A stretch of DNA of 64,000 nucleotides from Candidatus Fokinia cryptica (GCF_034359305.1 NZ_CP110343.1:393823-457822); one strand, 5' to 3'. Numbered from the stretch's first letter, positions 36,075 to 45,987 are shown. A program made the numbers and translations. Notes: generated by a model not told the origin, from the sequence alone.

Positions 36075-36521
36075 TCAGAAATTAATATAGTATGGAATTT
36101 CGATTATTGCTTCATTTTCTCTACTTTCTTCATATTCTGGAACGTATTCTATATGTGATGCACTTTTATCTGAATTCAGATAAATTACGATTCTTTTTGC
36201 GATATCTACTCTAAAAAGGGTTGCACCATTTGCTGCAATATCTTGTAAAATTTCTAAGTAATGCGTTCTTTCAGTGACGTGCTTGATGATAGCATTTTTT
36301 ATACCATTACTATTAAAATGATTGCTTTCTTTGATTGGGCTATAGCCATCTAAATTTTCCGCTGTAAAATTTCTAAATATGCCATTAAATTCAGCTTTAT
36401 ATGAGCTTATAAAATGCACTTCATAATTCTGTAATCCTTCAGCTTTTAATGCTTCAAAAATTTTAAGGTACGGTGATTGATTTATCATTCCATCTTTTAA
36501 TATATTTTTTATTATATTCAT
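36075..36521 (-). CDS. DUF1398-like protein
   Basis: This is a 148-residue cytoplasmic protein without signal or membrane segments. The pattern of an N-terminal helical region, ALKAEGLQNYEVHFISS, then IIKHVTERTHYLEIL and GATLFRVDIAKRIVIYLNS (aromatic strand near the end) resembles DUF1398, a family of unknown function typified by E. coli YbcV, a phage-like protein. The match is by pattern only. It is alone, on the minus strand, next to a long noncoding stretch and a tRNA gene. Confidence 0.5.
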   Translation of the reverse strand: MNIIKNILKDGMINQSPYLKIFEALKAEGLQNYEVHFISSYKAEFNGIFRNFTAENLDGYSPIKESNHFNSNGIKNAIIKHVTERTHYLEILQDIAANGATLFRVDIAKRIVIYLNSDKSASHIEYVPEYEESRENEAIIEIPYYINF

Positions 36522-36994
36522 AACTATCGTGTAATTTCTGTTATTAATTGCTCTAATTAATAATTGGGATTTTTATAAGAGCTTATACGTATAGAACGCA
36601 TTTATCTTTTCTCTAATTGTGAGAAGTATCTAAAGAAATCAGACTATTTTCTCGCGAATAAGTCTCTGTTTCTATATGAAACATTTCTCAACTAATTGAA
36701 CAGGTATCCTTATATGATTTTTAAAGTATTTGAATTACTCATTTTATTATTCATTCTGTACAAATTACAGCAGCGATTATAGCTATCTTACCAGTAGTTG
36801 GCTCAGTCAAACTCATTTCGAATATTATTCTCTAATACATTTTTTCTGACTACAAAAAATACTGCCTTATATAAATTGCTGTCGCAAGCTCTGAAATGAT
36901 GTGAGGTTTTACGTATTAATGAATTAATCATAATATCTGTGATTTCTTGCAATAATACTTACCTATGATATGAGAAAGAGTATCTCTAAAACAT
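36522..36994. other. Intergenic region before tRNA-Ser
   Basis: This AT-rich stretch has no supportable gene, hairpin or repeat. Stops occur in all frames. Confidence 0.4.
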
Positions 36995-37084
36995 TGGCGG
37001 AGAAAGAGGGATTCGAACCCTCGATACGGTCACCCGTATACTTTCTTAGCAGGAAAGCGCCTTAGACCACTCGGCCATTTCTCC
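36995..37084 (-). tRNA. tRNA-Ser (anticodon GCU)
   Basis: The cloverleaf is complete on the minus strand. A seven-pair acceptor stem (GGAGAAA with TTTCTCC), a D-arm, an anticodon loop with GCT in TTTCCTGCTAAGAAA, a long variable arm (GTATACGGGTGACCGTAT) typical of class II serine tRNAs, and a T-arm with GGTTCGAATCC are all visible. The discriminator is G, and the CCA end is encoded (36995-36997). It reads AGC and AGU serine codons. Confidence 0.97.
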
Positions 37085-37094
37085 ATTACAGCAT

Positions 37095-37123
37095 ATAATC
37101 AGTGATCAGCAGTAAAAAAGCAA
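37095..37123 (-). promoter_or_regulatory. Promoter of tRNA-Ser
   Basis: On the minus strand TTGCTT (37118-37123) and GATTAT (37095-37100) are separated by 17 bases and end ten bases before the tRNA. Confidence 0.5.
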
Positions 37124-37214
37124 TAACTTTAATCTCAAAAAGAAAATTGAAAAATAGTAAAAATACGTAATACTTCTATGTGACATTTTTCTTTCTTATG
37201 AAGAAGTATTTTTC

Positions 37215-37628
37215 TTATACAGCGAAAGATTCCCCACATCCGCATTTTGCTTTTGCATTTGGATTTAGAAATGCAAATCCACTTCTAATTTTCTCATCTT
37301 TGTAATCGAGAGTTGTACCTATTATGTATAATATGGCTTTTTTATCTATTAATAATGCGATATCCCCAAATTTAACCGTTTCGTACATATCAGATTCAAA
37401 ATACACGTAGTCGAAAGTATATGAAAGACCTGTACATCCTCCTTTTTTCACTCCTATAGCGAGCCCTATAGCATCAGGTTTGCTTGATAGTAAAAGGCGT
37501 ATTTTATTAGTAGCACTATCTGTAACATTAATGATAGATTTCTGTCTTTCTGTACTTAAGAGAGAATCATCATTTTTTTCCATCTCAGAATTAGAGATGG
37601 CGTTTTTTAAACAGCAAGAAGTTTTCAT
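37215..37628 (-). CDS. Iron-sulfur cluster assembly A-type carrier (IscA/ErpA family)
   Basis: This small A-type carrier delivers iron-sulfur clusters to target enzymes. The three conserved cysteines are present: one in VKKGGCTGLSY and two in AKCGCGESF near the C-terminus. The family core begins at about residue 33 (INVTDSATNKIRLLL). The first 30 residues, with two Cys (MKTSCC), are an extension not found in most members, so a later start is possible. IscA and ErpA cannot be told apart safely here. It is not next to other isc genes. Confidence 0.9.
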   Translation of the reverse strand: MKTSCCLKNAISNSEMEKNDDSLLSTERQKSIINVTDSATNKIRLLLSSKPDAIGLAIGVKKGGCTGLSYTFDYVYFESDMYETVKFGDIALLIDKKAILYIIGTTLDYKDEKIRSGFAFLNPNAKAKCGCGESFAV

Positions 37629-37816
37629 ATTACACTTTAAATGTATAACGTAAACATAATACCAGATAAGAATATTGAAACAAATAATATTGGTATGTAT
37701 TCGAGTAGCATACTGAGTTATCCAACACGAATTCTACACTATATATTTTATAGAGAAATATCTGAAAAAAACTTTATCTAAGAAAGTCATAAAAAAGATA
37801 TCTTTTCTACAATTTT

Positions 37817-39760
37817 TCAGTACGTAGCATAATTTTTTATATCGTATTTTTTACGCAAGTGTGTCAAATATTCATAATATATCACTGAGTCATGTATATG
37901 TTTGATTTTACTGTAAAGTTCATTTGTTTGTATGATACTATACGCCTTAGTTGATGGATATTTTATATTTTCCAAGCTTGCAAAGCATATTTCATCTTCT
38001 GAACATAAACTAAGTTTAGTTATTGGCTCTGGTATAGATAAGTGTTGCAAATTCTCAATTATAGTGCTGCTAACATTAGATTGATTACCTAATTTATCTA
38101 TTATTATTTTATGTTTAGTGATGTGATCTCGAATATCACTTTTTTGTAAGCATTTTGAATGAAGTTTTTGTATTGTACTATTGCCATTATTTAGTTCTTT
38201 ATTGTGGTAGAGATTTGAGATGCTACTTCCTATACAATCATGAAAAGGAGAAAAATTTTCAATACCTAATGCGATTTTTTTATATTTTTGTATTATTTTA
38301 TTTGCTATCCCTTTAATTTCATCAAAAGAAAGATGTTTGGATGGTATAATATTGGAAACTCGAATGACGTATATTGTTCTATGTTCATCATCGTGGATGA
38401 TTTCCACAACATCGGTCACTTTATTATTTTTTAGTTGGAATGCTGCATCAGCAATTTCTTGCTCTAATATTGATTGATGTGATTTCGAAGAATTAAAGTT
38501 TTTTACTTCCATTTGTACTACTCCCTCAACAATTTTATTTGGTGCCTTTTGGGTTAAAATATCAAACTTGATTGGTATATTATATTTCTGGGAAATAGAT
38601 GATAAATCAGAAAATTGCACATCTCTCAATTCTTCAGATATTTTATCAATTGCTTCTAATTGTTTATTTTTGCGTATTATTTCAGTTATTTTTGCACTAA
38701 CAGTAGGTGTATTCACGTCTTCATATTGAGTTTTGTATATTTTCTGAATAAGGAAGATATGCCATCCAATAGGAGTGGAAAACGGCCCTACGTATTCCTT
38801 AATATCTGAAGAAAAAAGCTTTTCTGTTAACGTTGGGTATTGTTCAAATGTCTCTTTTTTTATTTTTTCAAGCAAAGGTGCAGTTTCATGTAATAAGTGC
38901 ATAGCATATTTTTTTCTTAGTTCTGCAGTGGATATCCCTGGTTTAAGACGTATATCTTCGTATGCTTTGATTGCACTATCATAATCTTTAAAAACTATCT
39001 GCTCAACATCTCTCTTTTCTGGAATGAAAAACATTTCTTTATTCTTACTGTAAAATGATTCTATTTCAGAATGTGTTACTCTTGCCGTAGGTATTTCAGA
39101 TGATTCTATCAATACGTATTCCACTTTTCTTCTTTCCGGTATATTAGTGTCAACTTTCATTTCATCAATAAATTTCGCTATCTCTTCTTCTGTTACTTTA
39201 ATTTCTGGGACTTTATATTTGTACAATGCTATTGTTTTTGTATTTATTAACGCTGGGGTTATCATATCGACAGTTTCTTGCGGTACTATTGTATACTCAA
39301 AAAAACGTAAAAGCTGTTTTTTTAGTATTTCATTTTTCATTTTACTAATAAATTTTTCCTCTGGGATATTATGCTCTTTTAGAGCTTCTTTATACTTTAA
39401 CGCATTAAATTTCCCATCTTTAGTAAACTCTTTAATCTTACTAAGTTCTTTTTTTAGCATTTTATCAGAAACGGCAAGTCCGATTTTATTTGCTTCCTCA
39501 GAAAGCATCGTTTCTTCTATTAGTGTTTTTACCGCTATTGCTCTTACGGTTTCTGAAGAATATCCAATCATTTTATCTTCAAGTTTATGCATCGTGATTT
39601 TGATATCTTGTTCGGTAATTACAGAGTTACCTACTTTGATTGTAGTGCTTTTACTGCTTTTTAAGTGACTTATTACCAAATCTCCCGCACACATGGAAAT
39701 TACTCCGAGTAAAAGAAAAATTTGTAATATCGACTTGTTAGAGATACGCTTAAACATCAT
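37817..39760 (-). CDS. PpiD-like periplasmic chaperone / peptidyl-prolyl isomerase
   Basis: This membrane-anchored periplasmic folding factor resembles PpiD and SurA. An N-terminal signal-anchor (about residues 10-30) is followed by a SurA-N-like helical domain (VGNSVITEQDIKITMHKL to the paired helices ending near 180). A parvulin-type rotamase domain follows around residues 225-345 (KRDVEQIVFKDYDSAIKAYED to PFSTPIGWHIFLIQKIY). A second, more degenerate part makes up the rest. Length 647 is normal for PpiD. The rotamase domain retains the Trp-His end signature. It is divergent from the symporter gene, with about 90 bases between. Confidence 0.8.
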   Translation of the reverse strand: MMFKRISNKSILQIFLLLGVISMCAGDLVISHLKSSKSTTIKVGNSVITEQDIKITMHKLEDKMIGYSSETVRAIAVKTLIEETMLSEEANKIGLAVSDKMLKKELSKIKEFTKDGKFNALKYKEALKEHNIPEEKFISKMKNEILKKQLLRFFEYTIVPQETVDMITPALINTKTIALYKYKVPEIKVTEEEIAKFIDEMKVDTNIPERRKVEYVLIESSEIPTARVTHSEIESFYSKNKEMFFIPEKRDVEQIVFKDYDSAIKAYEDIRLKPGISTAELRKKYAMHLLHETAPLLEKIKKETFEQYPTLTEKLFSSDIKEYVGPFSTPIGWHIFLIQKIYKTQYEDVNTPTVSAKITEIIRKNKQLEAIDKISEELRDVQFSDLSSISQKYNIPIKFDILTQKAPNKIVEGVVQMEVKNFNSSKSHQSILEQEIADAAFQLKNNKVTDVVEIIHDDEHRTIYVIRVSNIIPSKHLSFDEIKGIANKIIQKYKKIALGIENFSPFHDCIGSSISNLYHNKELNNGNSTIQKLHSKCLQKSDIRDHITKHKIIIDKLGNQSNVSSTIIENLQHLSIPEPITKLSLCSEDEICFASLENIKYPSTKAYSIIQTNELYSKIKHIHDSVIYYEYLTHLRKKYDIKNYATY

Positions 39761-39851
39761 TTTACTGCTACCGTTATGTATGGTACTAGTTTTATATTTT
39801 CAATCTGGTTTCGTCTAGCTTAGTCTTAAGTGAACCTTTACATTAATCGAT

Positions 39852-41075
39852 ATGCAACTTTGGAAAAAATCGATAATTGGTATGATAACTGGGATATTAT
39901 GCGGGATATTCTTTCGTTATCATAATTATGAATATTATTCGTTCATGCTCAATTGTATAGAGGTGTTTTCAACTCTTTATACTAATGCTCTGAAGATGAT
40001 TATTATTCCAGTGGTATTCTTTGCTGTATTATTTGGAATTGTTAATACCTCTGATATACAGCAATTTAGGAAAGTAGGATTAAAAGCTGTAGTAGTATGT
40101 GTTATAAGTGCAATTATCTCTTCCGGAATTGGACTTAGTCTTGGCATCATGATGAAGCCAGGAAATGGAGTAAAAATCCAATTTGAAGAAGAGAATATAT
40201 CACGGAGTGGATTAGGAGATTTTATTGGAAACATTATACCTTCTAATCCGTTTCAAGCAATGTGTGTTGGAAATACGTTACAAGTTGTAGTATTTGCATT
40301 TTTTATAGGAATTGGCATCTTGTCTACCCCTCATAGAGATAATTCTAAAAAGTTTGTGATTGCTATAGCTCAGATTTTTTTCAAAGTCATGGAAATTGTA
40401 ATGAATTTCGCTCCGTATGGAGTTTTTGCTATCCTTTCATGTATGGTTGCAAAGCACGGATGTGATGTTTTGCATGGTCTCGGGAAGTTATCAGTGGTGA
40501 TATTAATAGGATTATGTACGCAGTACATTATATTCTTGCTTATTATGTGGTTGATCAAAGTTAATCCATTTCGTTTTCAGAATAAGTTATTTGAAATTCA
40601 AATGTTGGCATTTTCAACATCATCGTCCAAAGCATGCATAGTAAAAGCAATACATGTATTACAACATAAATTAGGAGTTTCAGGTAAGATTGCTAATTTT
40701 GTATTACCACTAAGTACTTCTATAAATATGTCAGCTATTTCAATTAGTTTGAGTATTAGTGCATTATTTTTTGCTCAGGCTTTAGACATAACTATCTCTA
40801 TAATGGATTATTTTATAATAGTACTTACATCCACTCTTGGAGCGATAGGTGGTGCTGGCATACCTAGCGGTACCCTTGTAATGATGAGTTTAGTATTATC
40901 ATCTGTAGGAATTCCTGTGAGCATGATCCCGCTTCTTATGGGATTTGACAGAGTGCTTGATATGTGTAGAACTGTAATTAATATAACTGGAGATATCGTA
41001 CTTACGTTAGTAGTTGCGAAGATCGAAGGTGAACTAGATCTATTTAAGTGCAATAAAAATGAAAAAGCAAACTGA
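39852..41075 (+). CDS. Dicarboxylate/amino acid:cation symporter (DAACS family)
   Basis: This is an inner-membrane transporter of the glutamate/dicarboxylate type (GltP, DctA, GltT), with eight helices and two re-entrant hairpins. The serine-rich hairpin AFSTSSSKACIV, the unwound-helix region LPLSTSINMSAISIS and the GIPSGTLVMMSLVLSSVG hairpin are in the family order. DRVLDMCRTVINITGD closes the substrate site with the Asp and Asn that bind substrate. It probably supplies the intracellular cell with glutamate, aspartate or succinate-type acids; the exact substrate is not clear. The last 17 bases overlap dnaB, so the two are likely cotranscribed. Confidence 0.92.
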   Translation: MQLWKKSIIGMITGILCGIFFRYHNYEYYSFMLNCIEVFSTLYTNALKMIIIPVVFFAVLFGIVNTSDIQQFRKVGLKAVVVCVISAIISSGIGLSLGIMMKPGNGVKIQFEEENISRSGLGDFIGNIIPSNPFQAMCVGNTLQVVVFAFFIGIGILSTPHRDNSKKFVIAIAQIFFKVMEIVMNFAPYGVFAILSCMVAKHGCDVLHGLGKLSVVILIGLCTQYIIFLLIMWLIKVNPFRFQNKLFEIQMLAFSTSSSKACIVKAIHVLQHKLGVSGKIANFVLPLSTSINMSAISISLSISALFFAQALDITISIMDYFIIVLTSTLGAIGGAGIPSGTLVMMSLVLSSVGIPVSMIPLLMGFDRVLDMCRTVINITGDIVLTLVVAKIEGELDLFKCNKNEKAN

Positions 41076-42471
41076 AGTCCCGCATAGTGTAGAGTTGGAA
41101 ATAGAAGTATTAGCGAGGATTTTCATTAATAATAATGAGATGGATACTATATCTGAGCTTATATCGGAAAAATACTTCTATATAACGGTGCATAGTAGAA
41201 TATATGAGTTGATGATCCAATTGTATGGAAAAGGCTTACCAATATCGCTATCTACTATTAAAGGTTATATTGCTCGAGAATTTACAGATATTAATGTCAC
41301 CGAATATCTAGGTGAGTTGATATCATTTGCATCTCCTTTCAGCAGTATGGAAAAGTTATGTTTCGCACTGCGTGAGTTATATCTAAAAAGAGAAGTAATA
41401 AAACTTAGCGAGAGATCTATAAGTAATTGTTATGATGACGATCTTAAGCTTACTGCTTCTGCTTGCATAGAGAAAATGGAAAGTGAGCTTTTTAATGTTG
41501 CTATTAGTTCTGGAGAACAAAGAACACTACAGCATTTGAGTCAAGTTACGAGGAAAAATATAAAAAACCTTGATGCTGCGATTAATAGTGGTAAGTCAAT
41601 TAGTGGTACTACTACTGGATTTTATGATATGGATCATCTTACGGGAGGATTACATCCATCAGATTTGATAGTGATAGCTGCACGACCATCTATGGGAAAA
41701 ACTGCATTTGCATTGAAAATAGCGTATAACGTAGCTAAGCACTATCATGATGAAAAGATAGAGCAATCTGTAGCCATCTTCTCACTTGAAATGTCCGCGG
41801 AGCAACTTGGCTCTCGTCTTATATCAATGACTACTGGAATAGATGGGCATAGATTACGTAACGGAATGATAGATAAAAAAAAAGAGCTTCCACAGATCAA
41901 TGAAAAGATTTCTGAAATTGCTGCTTTACCCATTCTTATCGATGATACAGCAGCAATGACAATAGCTTCAATTAGAGCGAAATCTCGTAGAATTAAGAGA
42001 ACTCACAATGTTGGGCTGATAGTTGTAGATTATCTTCAATTAGCTAGAGCATCAAATACAAATAGCAATACAAACAGAGTCCAAGAAATTGGAGAGATAT
42101 CTCAAGGATTAAAAGCTATAGCAAAAGAATTATCTGTTCCTGTAATAGCGTTATCACAGCTATCAAGAGCTGTAGAATCTAGGGATGACAGAAGACCTAT
42201 GTTACAAGATCTACGTGATAGTGGAAATATAGAACAGGATGCTGATATAGTGTGCTTTATATATAGAGAATCATACTATTTGAATAGAGCTATAGAGCAA
42301 AATGACGGATTAAGTGCTTCTGAAAGAGGAGATTTAGTGAATAAACGTAATATGGTTGGTAATACTGCTGAAATACTGATAGCGAAACAAAGAAATGGAC
42401 CCATCGGAACGTTCTGCACTATTTTTGAAGGGAATACTACAAATTTTCTTAATATGGAAAGAAGAGATTAG
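41059..42471 (+). CDS. dnaB: Replicative DNA helicase DnaB
   Basis: DnaB is the hexameric helicase that unwinds DNA at the replication fork. The N-terminal DnaG-interacting domain (PHSVELEIEVLARIFINNN) and the C-terminal RecA-like domain (Walker A AARPSMGKTAFALKIA, the VIVDYLQLARA Walker B, and SQLSRAVESRDDRRPMLQDLRDSG) are both intact. No intein is present. At 470 residues it is normal length. Its start lies inside the last codons of the upstream symporter, an odd pairing. It converges on parA across 152 bases. Confidence 0.96.
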   Translation: MKKQTEVPHSVELEIEVLARIFINNNEMDTISELISEKYFYITVHSRIYELMIQLYGKGLPISLSTIKGYIAREFTDINVTEYLGELISFASPFSSMEKLCFALRELYLKREVIKLSERSISNCYDDDLKLTASACIEKMESELFNVAISSGEQRTLQHLSQVTRKNIKNLDAAINSGKSISGTTTGFYDMDHLTGGLHPSDLIVIAARPSMGKTAFALKIAYNVAKHYHDEKIEQSVAIFSLEMSAEQLGSRLISMTTGIDGHRLRNGMIDKKKELPQINEKISEIAALPILIDDTAAMTIASIRAKSRRIKRTHNVGLIVVDYLQLARASNTNSNTNRVQEIGEISQGLKAIAKELSVPVIALSQLSRAVESRDDRRPMLQDLRDSGNIEQDADIVCFIYRESYYLNRAIEQNDGLSASERGDLVNKRNMVGNTAEILIAKQRNGPIGTFCTIFEGNTTNFLNMERRD

Positions 42472-42623
42472 TAGTACACGCATGATAAATATGATGCTAT
42501 TCTTTTTAGAAAGTGATTTTTCAGTATTATTAGCACGTTTCGATAGTTGAAATTTATGACTTATATGAAAACCTACGAGAGGTGTTGTAATTGTTAGCTG
42601 CTTAAAGGATGTTACCTCGAGTA

Positions 42624-43397
42624 TTATGTCTTAATGTTTTGCTTTCCTAGAAATTCTTCTGCAAGCATCATATATGAAACTGAACCAGTACATTTAGAAT
42701 CATATATAATTGCAGGTTTTCCATGAGATGGTGCTTCTGAAAGTCTCACATTTCTAGGGATTAATGTACGATATACGGTATTTCCTAATTCATTTCTTAC
42801 CTCTTTCACTATTTCGTGACAAACATTATTCCTTTTATCAAACATTGTAATTACTATACCTTCTATTTTTATCCCTGCATTAATGGTATTTTGAACCAAT
42901 TTTATAGTATTTAAAATATATGCCAAACCTTCCATTGGTAGGAATTCACATTGTAGAGGTATGATTACGCTATTTGCACAAGCAAATGCGTTTAGCGTTA
43001 AAATACCAATTGATGGAGGGCAATCTATAAAGATAAAATCGTAGCGTGGTAGTAGCTCTTTTATTGCTGTTTTTAGAATAAGCTCAGGCATCGCAACTTT
43101 TAGTAGCTCTTTTTCTGCTACTGCTAACTGAATAGTAGATGTAATAATTTCCATATTGTCTATATCAGCACTAACTGGAACTACAGAAGGGCTGACTTTA
43201 TTCATTAATACTTCACATAAAGTATAGGTTCTTTTGGTATTTTCTATGCCAAAACTTGTACTTAAATTGCCTTGTGGATCACTATCTATCAGTAATACTC
43301 TATGACCTATTACAGAAAGAGCCGTTGCTAAATTAACAACAGTTGTAGTTTTTCCAACACCTCCTTTTTGGTTTGCAACAGCTATCACTTTAGCCAT
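42624..43397 (-). CDS. parA: Chromosome-partitioning ATPase ParA (Soj)
   Basis: ParA drives origin segregation together with ParB. It starts MAKVIAVANQKGGVGKTTTVVNLAT, a standard deviant Walker A, with VLLIDSDPQGNLSTSFG and YDFIFIDCPPSIGILTLNAF close behind. The ATG at 43397 is chosen over a GTG four codons upstream (43409) on family alignment. Length 257 is standard. parB is not visible nearby, and the usual gidA/gidB neighbours are missing. This is a different protein from the mipZ product at 20-21 kb. Confidence 0.95.
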   Translation of the reverse strand: MAKVIAVANQKGGVGKTTTVVNLATALSVIGHRVLLIDSDPQGNLSTSFGIENTKRTYTLCEVLMNKVSPSVVPVSADIDNMEIITSTIQLAVAEKELLKVAMPELILKTAIKELLPRYDFIFIDCPPSIGILTLNAFACANSVIIPLQCEFLPMEGLAYILNTIKLVQNTINAGIKIEGIVITMFDKRNNVCHEIVKEVRNELGNTVYRTLIPRNVRLSEAPSHGKPAIIYDSKCTGSVSYMMLAEEFLGKQNIKT

Positions 43398-43528
43398 AAT
43401 TAGTACCACAAGTGTATAGATGAAATATTGTGACGAATTGTAATCATGAAATATTAAAAAATCTATTCCTGTGAGTTTAATGATGTGATATCTGATAGAA
43501 AAATTATGAATGAAGTAATTATAGAAAA

Positions 43529-44263
43529 TTAAGTATGAAAGAATTTTTGTACCGCTTCGTTATTACTGTTGTTACATTCATCAATTGTACCACTCCACCG
43601 AATTTTACCCTCTTTTATTATAATAATATTATCTGCGACTGTTTTTGTATAATGTATGTCATGCGAAACGCTTACTACAGTATATTTCATCTTATGATGT
43701 AGTTCGTGAATTAGGACAGCAATTTTTTCCGATGTTTCTATGTCTAATCCTGATGTAGGCTCATCTAACATCAGAAGTGTAGATTGTGTTGCAATTGCTC
43801 GTGCAATTCCTATTCTTTTCTGCATTCCGCCAGAAGACTGTTTACTATTAGTAAAAGCTAACTCCGGAGGAAGCTCAACCATCTTCAGAAGCGTTTTAGC
43901 ATTCTCTATCAGCTCCTCATCTTCTTTTGTTTCGTTGATAAATTCATTAAACATAATGTCTTGCCATACAAGCAACGAGTCGAATGATGCATTTAATTGA
44001 AACGAAAATCCTATCTTAGAAATTGGGGAAGGCCGTTCAGATATGTGGAAAGCTCCAACTTCATACTTTCCTATTACTACGGACGATCCCGCATCTGCTA
44101 TTAAGAGGCCGCTCATACACTTTAGAAGAACGGATTTTCCACTCCCAGATGCTCCTAGTATCACCGTAGAAGTGCCAGATCGTATGTCGAGAGATATATT
44201 CGACAAAACTGTAGTATTACCAAAACTCTTTGATAAATTTCCTACATGTATCGAAAGACCCAC
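43529..44263 (-). CDS. mlaF: ABC transporter ATP-binding protein MlaF-like
   Basis: This is the ATPase of the Mla system, which moves phospholipids between outer and inner membranes. It has the Walker A LGASGSGKSVLLK, the ABC signature SGGMQKRIGIARAIA, the Walker B LLMLDEPTSGLD and the H-loop SVSHD. The SGGMQ-type signature and KIGFSFQLNASFDSLLVWQDIMF are typical of MlaF rather than drug exporters. The permease mlaE and the substrate-binding mlaD are not adjacent here. It starts 11 bases after the rpmH stop, so it is probably on the same transcript. Confidence 0.85.
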   Translation of the reverse strand: MGLSIHVGNLSKSFGNTTVLSNISLDIRSGTSTVILGASGSGKSVLLKCMSGLLIADAGSSVVIGKYEVGAFHISERPSPISKIGFSFQLNASFDSLLVWQDIMFNEFINETKEDEELIENAKTLLKMVELPPELAFTNSKQSSGGMQKRIGIARAIATQSTLLMLDEPTSGLDIETSEKIAVLIHELHHKMKYTVVSVSHDIHYTKTVADNIIIIKEGKIRWSGTIDECNNSNNEAVQKFFHT

Positions 44264-44274
44264 GTCAAGTGCGA

Positions 44275-44415
44275 TTAAGCTGAAAGTACATATCGTCCCT
44301 TCGCACGTCTATTTTTTATCACAGAACGCCCACCCACTGTTGCCATTCTTGCTCTAAACCCGTGCCTCCTCTTTCTTACTATCGTACTAGGCTGGTAAGT
44401 TCTTTTAGTAGCCAT
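44275..44415 (-). CDS. rpmH: 50S ribosomal protein L34
   Basis: L34 is the smallest large-subunit ribosomal protein. On the minus strand the ATG at 44415 opens a 46-codon frame ending TAA at 44275-44277. It reads [20 protein letters not shown], then [20 protein letters not shown] and RYVLSA, which is the L34 sequence from end to end. It is too short to stand out by length. The usual neighbours rnpA, yidC and dnaA are absent; mlaF follows 11 bases downstream instead. Confidence 0.95.
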   Translation of the reverse strand: MATKRTYQPSTIVRKRRHGFRARMATVGGRSVIKNRRAKGRYVLSA

Positions 44416-44524
44416 TTTCAAGAAGAAAAATATCTAACACATCTATGGTAAATGAAAAAAAACTACTATACAAGCAATTAAACGCAAGTACTGATAATAA
44501 AGTGGTAATTTAGGAGCAGCATGT

Positions 44525-45958
44525 TCATGATGTTATTGCAATGTTTTTAGGATATAGTGCAAGTATATGGTATGAATTCTTTAAAAACATCATTCCATTT
44601 TGAAAGATAGGAGCTTCATGAAATGAAGGGAAAAGAGATTCCGTAGAAAGTAAATTTCCTGTAAGCATATCAAATGTAAGGCATGAGTCACTACTATCTC
44701 TAAGTACTACTCGATTCCCTGCAATTACTGGATGGCTATATATAGTATCGGAACTAAAAGTATCTTTTATTCTAGCTATAATGGATTTAGGTGCTTCCTT
44801 TTCATGCTTTAGAGTATATTTCCACTGAATGGAACCATCGCACAACTTGATCGCTAATAATGTAGTATTAGCATTAATAAAATACCCTAGATCTCCTGCT
44901 CCAACGATCGATGTGGTTGGATGATAAAACTTTCTCCATAGTACATCTGATCGTTCAACATCATAATATTCAACAGTACCATCTTTTTTTGCTACTATAT
45001 ATCCTGTTTTATATTGAAGAATGCTTTGTGTGTACTCATTATATCTCGTGGAAATAATTGCAGAGTCTTGAGAAAAAAATTCAGTAGCAGGGGAATATAT
45101 AGTCGATATATTGAACGTTTTATCTTTTTCTGTTTGGGTGATATTGATTTTATATATTTTTATCCCTCCATTTAAAGGGGTTTGCACAGCAATCAATGCA
45201 CTACTCTTAGTTAGTGGTGTTACGATGATATTGTTGTTATATATCTCTTTTATGATTGTTCCTTCTTCTTTAGGGATTGCTAACAACATTTTTCCATTAT
45301 TTTTATCGAATAGTACCACTTCACTATTGATAGATGCAGTAATTACAAAATCATCAAAAAACTGAGGGGTGGTGATTAGTGGGTTATGGTATGTACTATA
45401 CCAAAGAGTAGTGCCTTTTTTGGCATCCGTCTTCATAATACTACCGAATGTGTCAGTAGAATATATTGCATTTTCAGACTCATTATATGATATAGATGCT
45501 CCTACATATGTATGATATCCTATTTGTAGGATCTGTTTACTACTTTTTTGTTTATTCTTTTTTAGAAAGGTTTCATTATTCCATATCATATTACCGTTAA
45601 GTGAGTAGCATGTGAGACTGCCATGCATATCCATTACTACAATATTTTGAGAATTAGTAATGATGGGAGTGCTATTGTTAGAATATGCAATGTTAGATAA
45701 GCATTTAAATTTTCTTGCAATATAGTTTGCATTCCATTCGAATTTAGCATTTATGTTAATAGTTTGACGATAAATTGAAGTTTGAGGTGGATAGTCTAAA
45801 ATATTACATGTGTTGCTTGTGTTAATAATTCCATATGGAGAAAATACCTCAATTTTCTCTCCTTGAATCGTTTTTTTGCGACCTTCCATCAAATTTTCGA
45901 TAGAGCTACATCCTACTACTAAAAGGACTGATAACAATAAAATACTAATTTTTCTCAT
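44525..45958 (-). CDS. bamB: BamB-like outer-membrane assembly lipoprotein (PQQ-like propeller)
   Basis: BamB is the lipoprotein beta-propeller of the machine that inserts outer-membrane proteins. The N-terminus is a lipoprotein signal with lipobox LVVGC (Cys17). The rest is a repeat of PQQ-like blades: VVMDMHGSLTCYSLNGNMIWN, IYSTDTFGSIMKTDAKKGTTLWY, VVLFDKNNGKMLLAI, YIVAKKDGTVEYYDVERSDVLWR, LLAIKLCDGSIQWKYTL and LRDSSDSCLTFDMLTGNLL. At 477 residues it is larger than E. coli BamB (392). It is divergent from dsbB. The porin-like protein elsewhere in the window would be a client. Confidence 0.85.
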   Translation of the reverse strand: MRKISILLLSVLLVVGCSSIENLMEGRKKTIQGEKIEVFSPYGIINTSNTCNILDYPPQTSIYRQTININAKFEWNANYIARKFKCLSNIAYSNNSTPIITNSQNIVVMDMHGSLTCYSLNGNMIWNNETFLKKNKQKSSKQILQIGYHTYVGASISYNESENAIYSTDTFGSIMKTDAKKGTTLWYSTYHNPLITTPQFFDDFVITASINSEVVLFDKNNGKMLLAIPKEEGTIIKEIYNNNIIVTPLTKSSALIAVQTPLNGGIKIYKINITQTEKDKTFNISTIYSPATEFFSQDSAIISTRYNEYTQSILQYKTGYIVAKKDGTVEYYDVERSDVLWRKFYHPTTSIVGAGDLGYFINANTTLLAIKLCDGSIQWKYTLKHEKEAPKSIIARIKDTFSSDTIYSHPVIAGNRVVLRDSSDSCLTFDMLTGNLLSTESLFPSFHEAPIFQNGMMFLKNSYHILALYPKNIAITS

Positions 45959-45987
45959 TATATTGTATACTCGATAAGGTTGAGTAT

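Noticed and set aside
39147-39668. Long open frame (173 codons) on the plus strand
   Set aside because: It is antisense to the PpiD-like gene, is of low complexity (Ser, Ile, Val rich) and has no family match.
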